64,000 nt of DNA from Hydrogenophaga sp. SL48 (GTDB lineage: Bacteria > Pseudomonadota > Gammaproteobacteria > Burkholderiales > Burkholderiaceae_C): NCBI RefSeq assembly GCF_021729865.1, contig NZ_CP063400.1, positions 1,674,001 to 1,738,000 of the forward strand, read 5' to 3'. The notes under the pieces are model-generated. The model searched no databases and was not told the origin of the DNA. It saw nothing but the letters and a program-made list of their open reading frames with translations. Of the stretch, positions 16,877 through 25,871 are shown piece after piece. A program made the position numbers and the translations under genes. Within the stretch, counting starts at the first letter, position 1. Each line of letters begins with the position of its first letter.

Positions 16877-18721
16877 ATGCATGCCCGCCCCCCCCGACTC
16901 CGCCGCGCTCTTGCGATGTTGCTGCTCTCGGCGATGGGGATCCCCAGCTGGGCTGCCCATGGCTACGCCTTGTGGGGCGAGCTTCGGTACCCGCCGGACT
17001 TCCCGCACTTCGCCTACGTCAACCCCGGTGCCCCCAAGGGCGGCGAGTTGCGTCTGGTCAGCAACCTGCGCGTCTCCACCTTCGACAAGTACAACCCCTT
17101 CACCCAACGGGGCAATGCACCGGCGTACCTGTCGACATTGATGTTCGACTCTTTGCTGACCAGTGCACTCGATGAAACCGGGGCGGCCTATGGCTTGCTG
17201 GCGGAAGACGTGGCCCTGGCGCCCGACCGCTTGTCCGTCACGTTCCGCCTGCGGCGCCAAGCCCGGTTCCACAACGGCGCGCCTGTGCTGGCGGCCGACG
17301 TCAAGCACAGCTTCGACACCCTGATCGGGCCGCACACCTCGCCGGCGTACAAGACCATCCTGGACGACGTGGCCGGACTTGACGTCATCGACGAGCGCAC
17401 CGTGCGCTACCGCTTCAAAAAGGTCAACCGCGAGTTGCCGCTCACGGTGGGGGGCCTGCCGGTGTTCAGTCGCGCCTGGGGCAACGAGAAAGACCCGAAG
17501 ACCGGTCAGCGCAAAGGCTTTGACCAGGTGGTGATGGATGTGCCCATCGGCAGCGGTCCCTACAAGATCGGGCCTGTGCGCTTCGGCAAGGACATCACCT
17601 ATGTCCGGGACGCCAACTATTGGGCGCGGGATTTGCCGGTGAGGCGGGGCACGGCGAACTTTGACCGCATCACGGTCAAGATCTACAAAGACAACACCGC
17701 CAGGCTGGAGGCGCTCAAAGCGGGCGAGTTCGACCTGATGCGGTTCTTTTCGGCGGGCGACTGGGCGCGCCGGGTGAACGGCAAACGCTTCGACAGCGGC
17801 GAACTGGTGAAGGCCGAGTTCACACACCGCCTGCCCACCGGTTTTCAGAGTTACGTGCTCAACACCCGCCGTCCGCCGCTGGACGACATTCGCGTGCGCC
17901 AGGCGCTGGGTCTGGCCATCGATTACGAGTGGATGAACCGGCAGATGTTTTACGGTGCCTACCAGCGGGTGCAGGGGCTGTTCGGCAACACCGATTGCGC
18001 GGCCGAGGGCGCACCCGGTCCTGCAGAGCTGAAGCTGTTGCAACCCTGGCGCGCCCAACTGCCGGCCACCGTGTTCGGCCCGGCCTACCTCTCGCCGCGC
18101 ACCGATGGCGAGCACTCGTTGCGCGCCAACTTGCGCCAGGCGCAGGCGCTGTTGCGCGAAGCGGGGTGGGAGGTCAAGGACGGCGCATTGCGCAACGCCC
18201 AAGGGGCTTCTTTCAACATCGAGTACCTAGACAGCGCGGAAACGGGCGCACGTGTAGTGGCGCCTTGGGTCCGCAACCTCGAAAAACTGGGCATCGAGCT
18301 GAAGTTTCGCCCGGTGGACTTCGCGCTGTACCAGGAGCGCCTCCGAACTTTCAATTTCGATATCACATCGATTGCCTATGGCGGTACGCACAACCCAGGG
18401 CCTGAGTACGCCGACCTGTTCGGCAGCAAGGCGGCTGACACGGAGGACTCCAGCAACCTCATCGGTGTCAAGAGCCCGGCCGTGGATGCTTTGATCGCCC
18501 GCATGGTCGATGCCGAGACACGGCCGGACTTCCTGGCCGCCTGCCGCTCGCTGGAGCGAGTGATCACGCATGGTCACTACCTGGTGCCGCAATGGTCGTC
18601 CAGCACGCACCGCATGGTCTACAACGCAAAGCGCTTGTCACGCCCCGAAAAAATGCCGCCGTACGCCGCTGGTGAAGACTGGGCCATCGACACCTGGTGG
18701 TCCCGGACAGGAGCCCCATGA
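16877..18721 (+). CDS. yejA: Extracellular solute-binding protein, family 5 (YejA-like)
   Basis: This is a 614-residue periplasmic peptide-binding protein of SBP family 5. It has a signal peptide ([29 protein letters not shown]). Then comes the YejA-typical opening [33 protein letters not shown] and the family word AYGLLAEDV. YejABEF importers take up oligopeptides, including microcin C and defensin-like peptides in enterobacteria; the natural substrate here is not known. Its stop overlaps the permease start by 4 bases (ATGA). It is the first gene of a four-gene operon. Confidence 0.9.
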   Translation: MHARPPRLRRALAMLLLSAMGIPSWAAHGYALWGELRYPPDFPHFAYVNPGAPKGGELRLVSNLRVSTFDKYNPFTQRGNAPAYLSTLMFDSLLTSALDETGAAYGLLAEDVALAPDRLSVTFRLRRQARFHNGAPVLAADVKHSFDTLIGPHTSPAYKTILDDVAGLDVIDERTVRYRFKKVNRELPLTVGGLPVFSRAWGNEKDPKTGQRKGFDQVVMDVPIGSGPYKIGPVRFGKDITYVRDANYWARDLPVRRGTANFDRITVKIYKDNTARLEALKAGEFDLMRFFSAGDWARRVNGKRFDSGELVKAEFTHRLPTGFQSYVLNTRRPPLDDIRVRQALGLAIDYEWMNRQMFYGAYQRVQGLFGNTDCAAEGAPGPAELKLLQPWRAQLPATVFGPAYLSPRTDGEHSLRANLRQAQALLREAGWEVKDGALRNAQGASFNIEYLDSAETGARVVAPWVRNLEKLGIELKFRPVDFALYQERLRTFNFDITSIAYGGTHNPGPEYADLFGSKAADTEDSSNLIGVKSPAVDALIARMVDAETRPDFLAACRSLERVITHGHYLVPQWSSSTHRMVYNAKRLSRPEKMPPYAAGEDWAIDTWWSRTGAP

Positions 18722-19749
18722 TCATGTGGGTCTACATCCTCAAACGCCTCTTGCTCATGATCCCGACGCTGTTCGGGGTCTTGCTGCTGACCTTCGTGGT
18801 CATCCAGTTCGTGCCCGGCGGCCCGGTGGAACAGTACCTGGCCGAGGCGCGCACGGCGGGCGGCAGCAGCGCGGAAGGTGGGTCGGTGTACCGCGGTGCG
18901 CAGGGGGTGGACCCACAGCGGCTGGAGCAGATCAAGGCCTTGTACGGTTTCGACAAGCCTGCGCACGAGCGCTTCGTCCAGATGCTCGGTCAGTTCGCCC
19001 GCTTTGACCTGGGCACCAGCTTTTTCCAGAACAAGGCGGTGTCGACGCTGATCATCGAGAAGCTTCCGGTCTCGGTCAGCCTGGGCCTCTGGACGTTTTT
19101 CATCAGCTACCTGGTCGCCGTCCCGCTGGGCGTGGCCAAGGCAGTGAGGGCCGGTTCGAGGTTCGATCTGGTGACGACGCTGCTGGTGCTGATCGGCTAC
19201 GCCATTCCCGGCTTTGTGCTGGGTGTGGCGCTGCTGGTGGTGTTTGGTGGTCAGTTGCAGTGGTTCCCGCTGCGCGGCCTGACCTCGTCCAACTGGGAGG
19301 AGCTGAGCTGGGGAGCGCGCATCACCGACTACCTCTGGCACATCACCTTGCCGGTGACCGCCATGGTGCTGGGCAGCTTTGCCGTGACAGCGATGCTGAC
19401 CAAAAACGCCTTCCTCGAAGAAATCCGCAAACAGTACGTGATGACGGCCCGCGCGAAGGGGCTGTCGGAACGGCAGGTGCTCTGGAAACACGTGTTCCGC
19501 AACGCGCTGATTCCCATCGTGACCGGTTTCCCCGCCGCGTTCATCGGCGCGTTCTTCACCGGCGCACTGCTGATTGAAACCCAGTTCTCGTTGGACGGCC
19601 TGGGCCTGCTGGGCTACGAGAGCGTGATCCGGCGCGACTACCCTGTGGTGATGGGCACGCTGTTTCTGTTCACCCTGATCGGTTTGGTGACCAAGCTGAT
19701 TTCCGACCTGTGTTACGTGTGGGTCGACCCCCGCGTGAAGTTCGATTGA
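18718..19749 (+). CDS. yejB: Peptide ABC transporter permease (YejB-like)
   Basis: This is a 343-residue inner-membrane permease. An N-terminal membrane segment (YILKRLLLMIPTLFGVLLLTFVVIQFVPGGP) is followed by a periplasmic loop carrying FDKPAHERFVQML and then five further segments. The EAA-type loop is MTARAKGLSERQVLWKHVFRNALIPIVTG. It starts with an ATG overlapping the yejA stop. It pairs with the YejE-like permease 5 bases downstream to form the channel. Confidence 0.9.
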   Translation: MIMWVYILKRLLLMIPTLFGVLLLTFVVIQFVPGGPVEQYLAEARTAGGSSAEGGSVYRGAQGVDPQRLEQIKALYGFDKPAHERFVQMLGQFARFDLGTSFFQNKAVSTLIIEKLPVSVSLGLWTFFISYLVAVPLGVAKAVRAGSRFDLVTTLLVLIGYAIPGFVLGVALLVVFGGQLQWFPLRGLTSSNWEELSWGARITDYLWHITLPVTAMVLGSFAVTAMLTKNAFLEEIRKQYVMTARAKGLSERQVLWKHVFRNALIPIVTGFPAAFIGAFFTGALLIETQFSLDGLGLLGYESVIRRDYPVVMGTLFLFTLIGLVTKLISDLCYVWVDPRVKFD

Positions 19750-19754
19750 TCGCC

Positions 19755-20783
19755 ATGGCCTCGATGTCCCCTTCGCGCCGCGCCTGGCAACGCTTCAAGC
19801 GCAACCGCCTGGGCTACTGGAGCCTGGTGGCGTTCTGCACGCTGGTGGTGCTCAGCCTGTTTGCCGAGCTGCTGTCGAACGACAAGCCGCTGATCGTTCG
19901 CTACGAGGGCCAGACCTACTTCCCCATGTTGCGGGACCACCCCGAAACCACGTTCGGCGGTGACTTCGAATCGACCACCGACTACCTGGACCCGTTCGTT
20001 CACGAGCAGATCACGAAGGGCGACAACTGGGCGCTGTACGCGCCCAATCCCTACGGACCGAAGACCCTGAATTACTTCGCGAAAGAGCCCAACCCGTCTC
20101 CACCCACCCGGGACAACTGGATGGGCACCGACGACCGGGGGCGCGATTTGCTGGCGCAACTGATTTACGGCTTTCGCGTGAGCGTGCTGTTTGCGCTGGC
20201 GCTGACGTGCGTCGGCACCGTGCTCGGGGTGCTCACCGGTGCCATTCAGGGTTTTCTGGGGGGGCGGACCGATCTGGTGTTTCAGCGTTTCCTCGAGATC
20301 TGGTCGTCCATGCCGGAGCTGTACCTGCTGATCATCTTCTCGGCCGTGCTGTCGCCCAGCATCGGTCTGTTGCTGGTGCTGCTCAGCCTGTTTGGCTGGA
20401 TGGGCCTGTCGGACTACGTGCGCGCCGAGTTCCTGCGCAACCGCCAGCTGGACTATGTGCGCGCCGCGCGGGCGATGGGGCTGTCCAACCTGCAGATCGT
20501 CTGGCGCCATGTGCTGCCCAACAGCCTGACACCGGTGGTGACCTTCCTGCCGTTTCGCATGAGCGCGGCCATCCTGGCGCTGACCTCATTGGATTTCCTG
20601 GGTCTCGGCGTGCCACCCGGCACACCGTCGCTCGGCGAGCTGCTCAGCCAGGGCAAGAACAACATCGACGCCTGGTGGATTTCGCTCTCCACCTTCGCGG
20701 TGCTCGTGATCACGCTGTTGCTGCTCACCTTCATGGGCGACGCCTTGCGCGATGCGCTCGACCCGAGAAAGGCCGAGCGATGA
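19755..20783 (+). CDS. yejE: Peptide ABC transporter permease (YejE-like)
   Basis: This is a 342-residue permease. It shows the OppC-type N-terminus (RRAWQRFKRNRLGYWSLVAFCTLVVLSLFAELL), a large periplasmic region typical of YejE (SNDKPLIVRYEGQTYFP, PPTRDNWMGTDDRGRDLLAQLIYGFRVS), and the EAA loop YVRAARAMGLSNLQIVWRHVLPNSL. I chose the ATG at 19755, where similarity begins. Its stop overlaps the ATPase start (ATGA at 20780-20783). Confidence 0.9.
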   Translation: MASMSPSRRAWQRFKRNRLGYWSLVAFCTLVVLSLFAELLSNDKPLIVRYEGQTYFPMLRDHPETTFGGDFESTTDYLDPFVHEQITKGDNWALYAPNPYGPKTLNYFAKEPNPSPPTRDNWMGTDDRGRDLLAQLIYGFRVSVLFALALTCVGTVLGVLTGAIQGFLGGRTDLVFQRFLEIWSSMPELYLLIIFSAVLSPSIGLLLVLLSLFGWMGLSDYVRAEFLRNRQLDYVRAARAMGLSNLQIVWRHVLPNSLTPVVTFLPFRMSAAILALTSLDFLGLGVPPGTPSLGELLSQGKNNIDAWWISLSTFAVLVITLLLLTFMGDALRDALDPRKAER

Positions 20784-22378
20784 GTGCCTTGCTGGAGGTC
20801 AGGAACCTGCGCGTGTCTTTCAGCGGGCAGGAGGTCGTGCACGGCATCGACTTCTCGGTGGCGGCGGGTGAGAAGCTGGCTCTGGTGGGAGAGTCCGGCT
20901 CGGGCAAGACCGTTTCGGCCTTGTCCTTGCTGCGGCTGATGCAAGGTGCGCAAGTCTCGGGCTCGGCGAGCCTGAACGGGCGGGATCTGCTGACGCTGAG
21001 CGAACACCAGCTGCGGGCCGTGCGGGGCGACCAGGTGGCCGTGATCTTCCAGGAGCCCATGACATCGCTCAACCCGCTCTACAGCGTGGGCGAACAGATC
21101 GCCGAGGTGCTGCAGCTCAAGAAGGGCCTGACCGCGACGCAGGCCAGGGCGTCCACGGTGGAGTTGCTGGCCTCGACCGGCATCCCCGAGCCGGCCCGCC
21201 GGGCGGGCGCTTTTCCGCATCAGCTGAGCGGTGGGCAACGGCAGCGGGCGATGATCGCCATGGCGCTGGCGAGCGCCCCCCAACTGCTGCTGGCCGATGA
21301 ACCGACCACCGCGCTGGATGTGACGGTTCGGGCCCAGATCCTGGACCTGTTGTCCGACCTGCAGCAACAACATGGCATGGCGGTGCTGCTGATCACCCAC
21401 GACCTGAACCTGGTGCGCCGGTTCGCCGACCGTGTGGCGGTGATGGAGCAGGGCCATCTGGTGGAGCAGGGTGTGGTGTCGCAGGTGTACGCCTCGCCGC
21501 AACACGCCTACACCCAGCGCCTCCTGGCCAGTGAAGCGCGGCGCGACGTGGTCGACGCCGTGGCCTCGGACGCAGCGCCGGTGCTGCAAGCCAGCGGTTT
21601 GCGTGTCAGCTACCCGGTGCCGCTGCCCGGCTTCAGGGGCTGGTTCCGGCAAGGCGCCTTTGTTGCACTGCAAGGTGCCGACTTCGCCATCGCGCCCGGG
21701 ACCACGCTGGGCGTGGTGGGTGAGTCGGGCTCGGGCAAGTCGACCCTGGCGCTGGCCGCGCTGGGCCTGCTGCCGCATGAAGGCAGTCTTCGCGTGATCG
21801 GCTCCGGCTGGACCGAGGCCCAGGCCGCAGGGAAAACAAGAGCCCTGCGACAGCGCGTGCAGGTGGTGTTCCAGGACCCCTTTTCCTCGCTGTCGCCCCG
21901 GTTGACGGTGGAGCAGATCGTGGGGGAGGGGCTGACCGTTCACGAGCCGTCGCTGGGAACATCGCAGCGCCGAGCGCGCGTGCAGGCGGCACTGGCCGAC
22001 GTCGGTCTGGTGCAAGACCCGGCGCAGGCGGGCGACTGGCTGCAACGCTATCCCCACGAGTTCTCCGGCGGGCAGCGCCAGCGGCTGGCGATCGCCCGTG
22101 CCCTGATTGTTCAGCCAAGCCTGCTGGTGCTGGACGAACCGACCAGCGCGCTCGATGTCACGGTGCAGCAGCAGGTGTTGGCACTGCTGCAACGCTTGCA
22201 GCGGGAACGCGGGTTGAGCTACCTGCTGATCACCCACGACGTGGCCGTGATCCGCGCCATGGCCCATGAGGTCCTGGTGCTCAAGGACGGACAGGTCCTG
22301 GAGCATGGCAGCGTTGAACAGGTCTTGAACCATCCCCGTCACGCGTACACGCAGGCGCTCGTGAAAGCGGCTGCCTGA
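20780..22378 (+). CDS. yejF: Dual-domain peptide ABC transporter ATP-binding protein (YejF-like)
   Basis: This is a 532-residue ATPase with two fused nucleotide-binding domains. The first has Walker A GESGSGKTVSA, signature LSGGQRQRAMIAMALA and Walker B LLLADEPTTALD. The second has GESGSGKSTLA, FSGGQRQRLAIARAL and [12 protein letters not shown]. Tandem domains in one chain are the YejF layout. It drives the YejBE channel and completes the operon with overlapping genes. Confidence 0.92.
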   Translation: MSALLEVRNLRVSFSGQEVVHGIDFSVAAGEKLALVGESGSGKTVSALSLLRLMQGAQVSGSASLNGRDLLTLSEHQLRAVRGDQVAVIFQEPMTSLNPLYSVGEQIAEVLQLKKGLTATQARASTVELLASTGIPEPARRAGAFPHQLSGGQRQRAMIAMALASAPQLLLADEPTTALDVTVRAQILDLLSDLQQQHGMAVLLITHDLNLVRRFADRVAVMEQGHLVEQGVVSQVYASPQHAYTQRLLASEARRDVVDAVASDAAPVLQASGLRVSYPVPLPGFRGWFRQGAFVALQGADFAIAPGTTLGVVGESGSGKSTLALAALGLLPHEGSLRVIGSGWTEAQAAGKTRALRQRVQVVFQDPFSSLSPRLTVEQIVGEGLTVHEPSLGTSQRRARVQAALADVGLVQDPAQAGDWLQRYPHEFSGGQRQRLAIARALIVQPSLLVLDEPTSALDVTVQQQVLALLQRLQRERGLSYLLITHDVAVIRAMAHEVLVLKDGQVLEHGSVEQVLNHPRHAYTQALVKAAA

Positions 22379-22454
22379 GCTTGCACTACGATCGGCGCCG
22401 ACGCTTCAGCAGGCGTGCCCGGTTCACACCAACACGCAACCCAGATCCACTCCC

Positions 22455-23240
22455 ATGAAACACACCACCCTTCCCGTGGCGTCCCGACCCATCCCCGTGG
22501 ACATGATGTCGCCGACCCGGTGGATCGAACTCGGCTGGGAAGACCTGCGGGCGAACCCGCTGCCCGGCCTGATCCATGGTCTGGCCCTGGCGGTCATCGG
22601 CTGGATTCTGTTGTGGGCAGCCCGGGACCGGTTCTGGCTGCTCGCGGGTGCGTTTTCCGGCTTTCTCATCGTGGCGCCGGTGCTGGCCACGGGTCTGTAC
22701 CACGTCAGCCGAGAACGCGCCGCTGGCCGGCTCGCCGACCTGGGCGATGTGGTGGCGCTCTGGCGTTCGTTTGACGGCAGGCTGGTGCGTTTCGGCCTTC
22801 TGCTGGGGCTGGCGGGCACCGGCTGGGTGCTCACGTCGGCCGGCTTGATCACCTTGTGGTCACCAGTCCCGATCCACAAGCCGGCCGACTTTCTCCGCCA
22901 TGTGGTGCTGGTCCGGGACGTGGGCCTTTTCGAGGCCTGGCTGGTTCTGGGTGCCCTGCTGGCAGCGCCGGTGTTCGCGTCCAGTGTCGTCGCCATCCCG
23001 ATGCTGGTGGACAAAAGCGTGCCAGTGAGCATGGCCGTCTCCGCCAGCTGGCGCTCCGTGGCCGACCACCCGGGGCCGCTGGTGTGGTGGGCGGTGCTGA
23101 TCGCAATGCTGGTGGGACTGGGCATGATGACCGCCTTGCTGGGGCTGATCGTGGTCATCCCTCTGATCGCACACGCCAGCTGGCACGCCTACCGCGACCT
23201 CACCGCACCAAAGTCCCCTGTGCCGGTGTCGGCTCATTGA
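22455..23240 (+). CDS. DUF2189 family membrane protein
   Basis: This is a 261-residue integral membrane protein with about six hydrophobic segments (GLIHGLALAVIGWILLWAA, FWLLAGAFSGFLIVAPVLATGLYHVSR, LLGLAGTGWVLTSAGLI and others). The pattern, with the opening TRWIELGWEDLRANPLPGLIHG, matches the DUF2189 family. Function is unknown. It lies 76 bases after yejF and 18 bases before a second small membrane protein gene. Confidence 0.82.
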   Translation: MKHTTLPVASRPIPVDMMSPTRWIELGWEDLRANPLPGLIHGLALAVIGWILLWAARDRFWLLAGAFSGFLIVAPVLATGLYHVSRERAAGRLADLGDVVALWRSFDGRLVRFGLLLGLAGTGWVLTSAGLITLWSPVPIHKPADFLRHVVLVRDVGLFEAWLVLGALLAAPVFASSVVAIPMLVDKSVPVSMAVSASWRSVADHPGPLVWWAVLIAMLVGLGMMTALLGLIVVIPLIAHASWHAYRDLTAPKSPVPVSAH

Positions 23241-23258
23241 GCCCACCGGGTCCCTGTC

Positions 23259-23480
23259 ATGGAAAACACGATTTTTGGCCTGACCGAAGGGCAGATTGCC
23301 CAATTTGGTCTCACCTTCGGTGTCGGCGCCTTCATTCTTTACATGCTGTTCATCGTCCTCAACTTGGCGCTGGAAGCCAAGGCTGGCAAGTTCGGCACCT
23401 TCATTCTGTTTCTGGTTTTGTCCTTTGGCATGCTGGGTTTTGTGGCCAAAAGCGTCATCCAATGGGTGCTGGGCATCTGA
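23259..23480 (+). CDS. DUF2788 family small membrane protein
   Basis: This is a 73-residue protein with two membrane segments (about residues 14-36 and 44-68). Its opening, FGLTEGQIAQFGLTFGVGAFILYMLFIVLNLA, and ending, GFVAKSVIQWVLG, fit the DUF2788 family. Function unknown. It probably forms a short operon with the DUF2189 gene and precedes the promoter of the rimP operon. Confidence 0.8.
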   Translation: MENTIFGLTEGQIAQFGLTFGVGAFILYMLFIVLNLALEAKAGKFGTFILFLVLSFGMLGFVAKSVIQWVLGI

Positions 23481-23505
23481 ACAGTGCGAATCCCTGGCCC
23501 CAATC

Positions 23506-23535
23506 TTGCAAAGGCGCTTCTAAACGGGTTACAAT
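23506..23535 (+). promoter_or_regulatory. Sigma-70-type promoter of the rimP-nusA-infB operon
   Basis: TTGCAA at 23506-23511 and TACAAT at 23530-23535 are separated by 18 bases. Transcription would begin near 23542, about 125 bases upstream of rimP and just before an intrinsic terminator-like hairpin. Confidence 0.65.
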
Positions 23536-23550
23536 GTGAGCTTCACGACC

Positions 23551-23583
23551 AAATGGGCGGGTAACTACCGGCCCATTTTTTTT
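23551..23583 (+). terminator. Intrinsic terminator/attenuator in the rimP leader
   Basis: An 8-bp stem AAATGGGC / GCCCATTT (23551-23558 with 23571-23578) leads into a T8 run (23576-23583). It lies only about 10 bases after the predicted transcription start and about 85 bases before rimP. It could end the upstream gene's transcript or attenuate the operon; RNA from the promoter must pass it. Confidence 0.8.
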
Positions 23584-23668
23584 GGCCGAACGTTTTTGAT
23601 CTTTCGCCGGACGCTTTTTGCGTTGGGGTGGTGGTTCACCGAAATTCAACAAGGCAGATACCGTACAG

Positions 23669-24262
23669 ATGGGCTGGCAAGACACCGTAACGCAAACCGT
23701 GACAGGACTGGGTTTTGACCTGGTGGACCTTGAACGTTCCGCCGGTGGCCTGTTACGTGTCACGATCGATTTGCCATGGTCGCCGCCCGAGCCCGGTCAG
23801 CCGGTCCCGCCCGAGCAGTTTGTGACGGTGGAAGACTGCGAGAAGATCACCCGCCAGCTGCACTATTTGCTGGAGGTGGAGGGGCTGGAGTACAGGCGGC
23901 TGGAAGTGGGCTCCCCAGGCATTGATCGGCCGTTGCGTCATGAAATTGACTTCATCCGGTTTGAGGGTCGCGTGGTGGATCTGACGCTCAAGGCGCCGAT
24001 CGGTGTCACCGATTCGACGGTGTCGGCCAGTCGGAAAAAGTTTCGCGGCACGCTGGAGCGTGCTGCTGATGGGGTGATGTGGCAGTTGGTGTGGAGTGAT
24101 GAGCCCGAGCCCAAGCCAGGTCAGCGCGTGAGCAAGAAGCGCGTGCCGGCACCCCTGCAGGCGCTGACGTTTGTGCTGGACGATATCCAGCAGGCGCGTC
24201 TGGCCCCGATTGTGAATTTCAAGGGCCGCCAGTCGGCACCCGTCGGGCCCGGCCCGGTGTGA
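23669..24262 (+). CDS. rimP: Ribosome maturation factor RimP
   Basis: This is a 197-residue 30S subunit maturation factor. Family features are LGFDLVDLERSAGGLLRVTIDLP, VEDCEKITRQLHYLLE, LEVGSPGIDRPLRHEIDFIRFEGR and the C-terminal ARLAPIVNFKG. The start at 23669 is the first ATG with homology. It is first in the conserved operon with nusA and infB. The C-terminal domain has an insertion (KPGQRVSKKRVPAPLQ) relative to short homologues, common in Burkholderiales. Confidence 0.93.
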   Translation: MGWQDTVTQTVTGLGFDLVDLERSAGGLLRVTIDLPWSPPEPGQPVPPEQFVTVEDCEKITRQLHYLLEVEGLEYRRLEVGSPGIDRPLRHEIDFIRFEGRVVDLTLKAPIGVTDSTVSASRKKFRGTLERAADGVMWQLVWSDEPEPKPGQRVSKKRVPAPLQALTFVLDDIQQARLAPIVNFKGRQSAPVGPGPV

Positions 24263-24340
24263 TGTCAGCGCTGTGTGTGTTGTTGTGGCAATGAATGTTT
24301 GTGACTCTGAAAATAGAGCTTCGGAAAGGTGGCGAGTGAT

Positions 24341-25840
24341 ATGAACCGCGAAATGTTGATGCTGATCGATGCCATCTCACGCGAGAAAAACGTCGAGCGT
24401 GACGTCGTGCTGAGTGCTGTTGAGCTGGCACTGGCCTCGGCCACCAAAAAACTCTACAAGGGCGATGTGGACATCCGCGTGGCCATGGACCCGGACAACG
24501 GTTCTTACGAAACCTTCCGTCGCTGGTTGGTCGTGCCCGATGAGGCCGGCCTGCAGAATCCCGATGCTGAAGAGTTGCTCACCGATGCCCGCGACGAAAT
24601 TGCCGACATCGAAGAGGGTGATTTCATCGAGAAGCCGGTGGAAAGCGTGCCGATCGGCCGCATCGGCGCCATGGCAGCCAAGCAGGTCATCCTTCAGAAG
24701 ATCCGCGACGCCGAGCGCGAGATGCTGCTCAACGACTTCATGTCGCGTGGTGACAAGGTGTTTGTCGGTACCGTCAAGCGCATGGACAAAGGCGACCTGA
24801 TCATCGAGAGCGGCCGCGTTGAAGGCCGCCTCAAGCGCGGTGAAATGATCCCGAAGGAAAACTTCCGCACCGGCGACCGCGTTCGCGCCATCATTCTGGA
24901 GGTGGATCTGACGCTGCGTGGCGCGCCCATCATCCTGTCGCGTTCTTCGCCTGCTTTCATGATCGAGCTCTTCCGCCAGGAAGTGCCGGAAATCGAACAA
25001 GGCCTGCTGGAGATCAAGACCTGTGCCCGTGACCCGGGTTCGCGCGCCAAGATCGCCGTGCTGTCGCACGACAAGCGCATCGACCCCATCGGCACCTGTG
25101 TCGGTGTGCGGGGTTCGCGCGTCAACGGCGTGACCAACGAACTCGCTGGCGAGCGCGTGGACATCGTGCTGTGGTCGGAGGACCCCGCTCAGTTCGTGAT
25201 CGGCGCGCTGGCCCCGGCCAATGTGGTGTCCATCGTGGTGGACGAAGAGCGCCATGCGATGGATGTGGTGGTGGACGAGGAAAACCTCGCGATCGCCATT
25301 GGTCGCGGAGGCCAGAACGTGCGCCTGGCCTCCGAGCTGACCGGTTGGCGCATCAACATCATGACGGCCGATGAATCGGCCCAGAAACAGGCGGAAGAAG
25401 CCGATGGCATTCGCAAGCTGTTCATGGCCAAGCTGGACGTGGACCAGGAAATTGCCGACATCCTGATCGAAGAAGGTTTCACCAGCCTCGAAGAAGTGGC
25501 CTATGTGCCGCTGCAGGAAATGCTGGAAATCGAATCTTTCGACGAAGACACCGTCAACGAATTGCGCACGCGCGCCAAGGATGCGCTGTTGACCATGGAG
25601 ATCGCACGCGAGGAAAGCGTCGAAGCGGTTTCGCAGGATCTGCGCGACCTGGAGGGTTTGACCCCCGAACTGATTGCCAAGTTGGCAGACGGTGGCGTGC
25701 ACACCCGGGATGAACTGGCCGATCTGGCCACCGACGAATTGACCGATATGACCGGCCAGACGCCTGAAGAGGCAACGGCACTGATCATGTTGGCCCGCGC
25801 TCACTGGTTCGCCGGTGAGGAAACGCCTGCTTCCCATTGA
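24341..25840 (+). CDS. nusA: Transcription termination/antitermination protein NusA
   Basis: This is a 499-residue RNA-polymerase-associated factor. Domains in order: N-terminal polymerase-binding domain ([23 protein letters not shown]), S1 domain (about 135-200), KH1/KH2 ([25 protein letters not shown] and [18 protein letters not shown]). Two C-terminal acidic repeats follow ([19 protein letters not shown] and [21 protein letters not shown]), as in the proteobacterial long form. The ATG at 24341 is chosen for homology. It lies 78 bases after rimP and 31 bases before infB. Confidence 0.96.
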   Translation: MNREMLMLIDAISREKNVERDVVLSAVELALASATKKLYKGDVDIRVAMDPDNGSYETFRRWLVVPDEAGLQNPDAEELLTDARDEIADIEEGDFIEKPVESVPIGRIGAMAAKQVILQKIRDAEREMLLNDFMSRGDKVFVGTVKRMDKGDLIIESGRVEGRLKRGEMIPKENFRTGDRVRAIILEVDLTLRGAPIILSRSSPAFMIELFRQEVPEIEQGLLEIKTCARDPGSRAKIAVLSHDKRIDPIGTCVGVRGSRVNGVTNELAGERVDIVLWSEDPAQFVIGALAPANVVSIVVDEERHAMDVVVDEENLAIAIGRGGQNVRLASELTGWRINIMTADESAQKQAEEADGIRKLFMAKLDVDQEIADILIEEGFTSLEEVAYVPLQEMLEIESFDEDTVNELRTRAKDALLTMEIAREESVEAVSQDLRDLEGLTPELIAKLADGGVHTRDELADLATDELTDMTGQTPEEATALIMLARAHWFAGEETPASH

Positions 25841-25871
25841 ACCGCGCAGGCCCGAGCGGAGAAAAACACCT

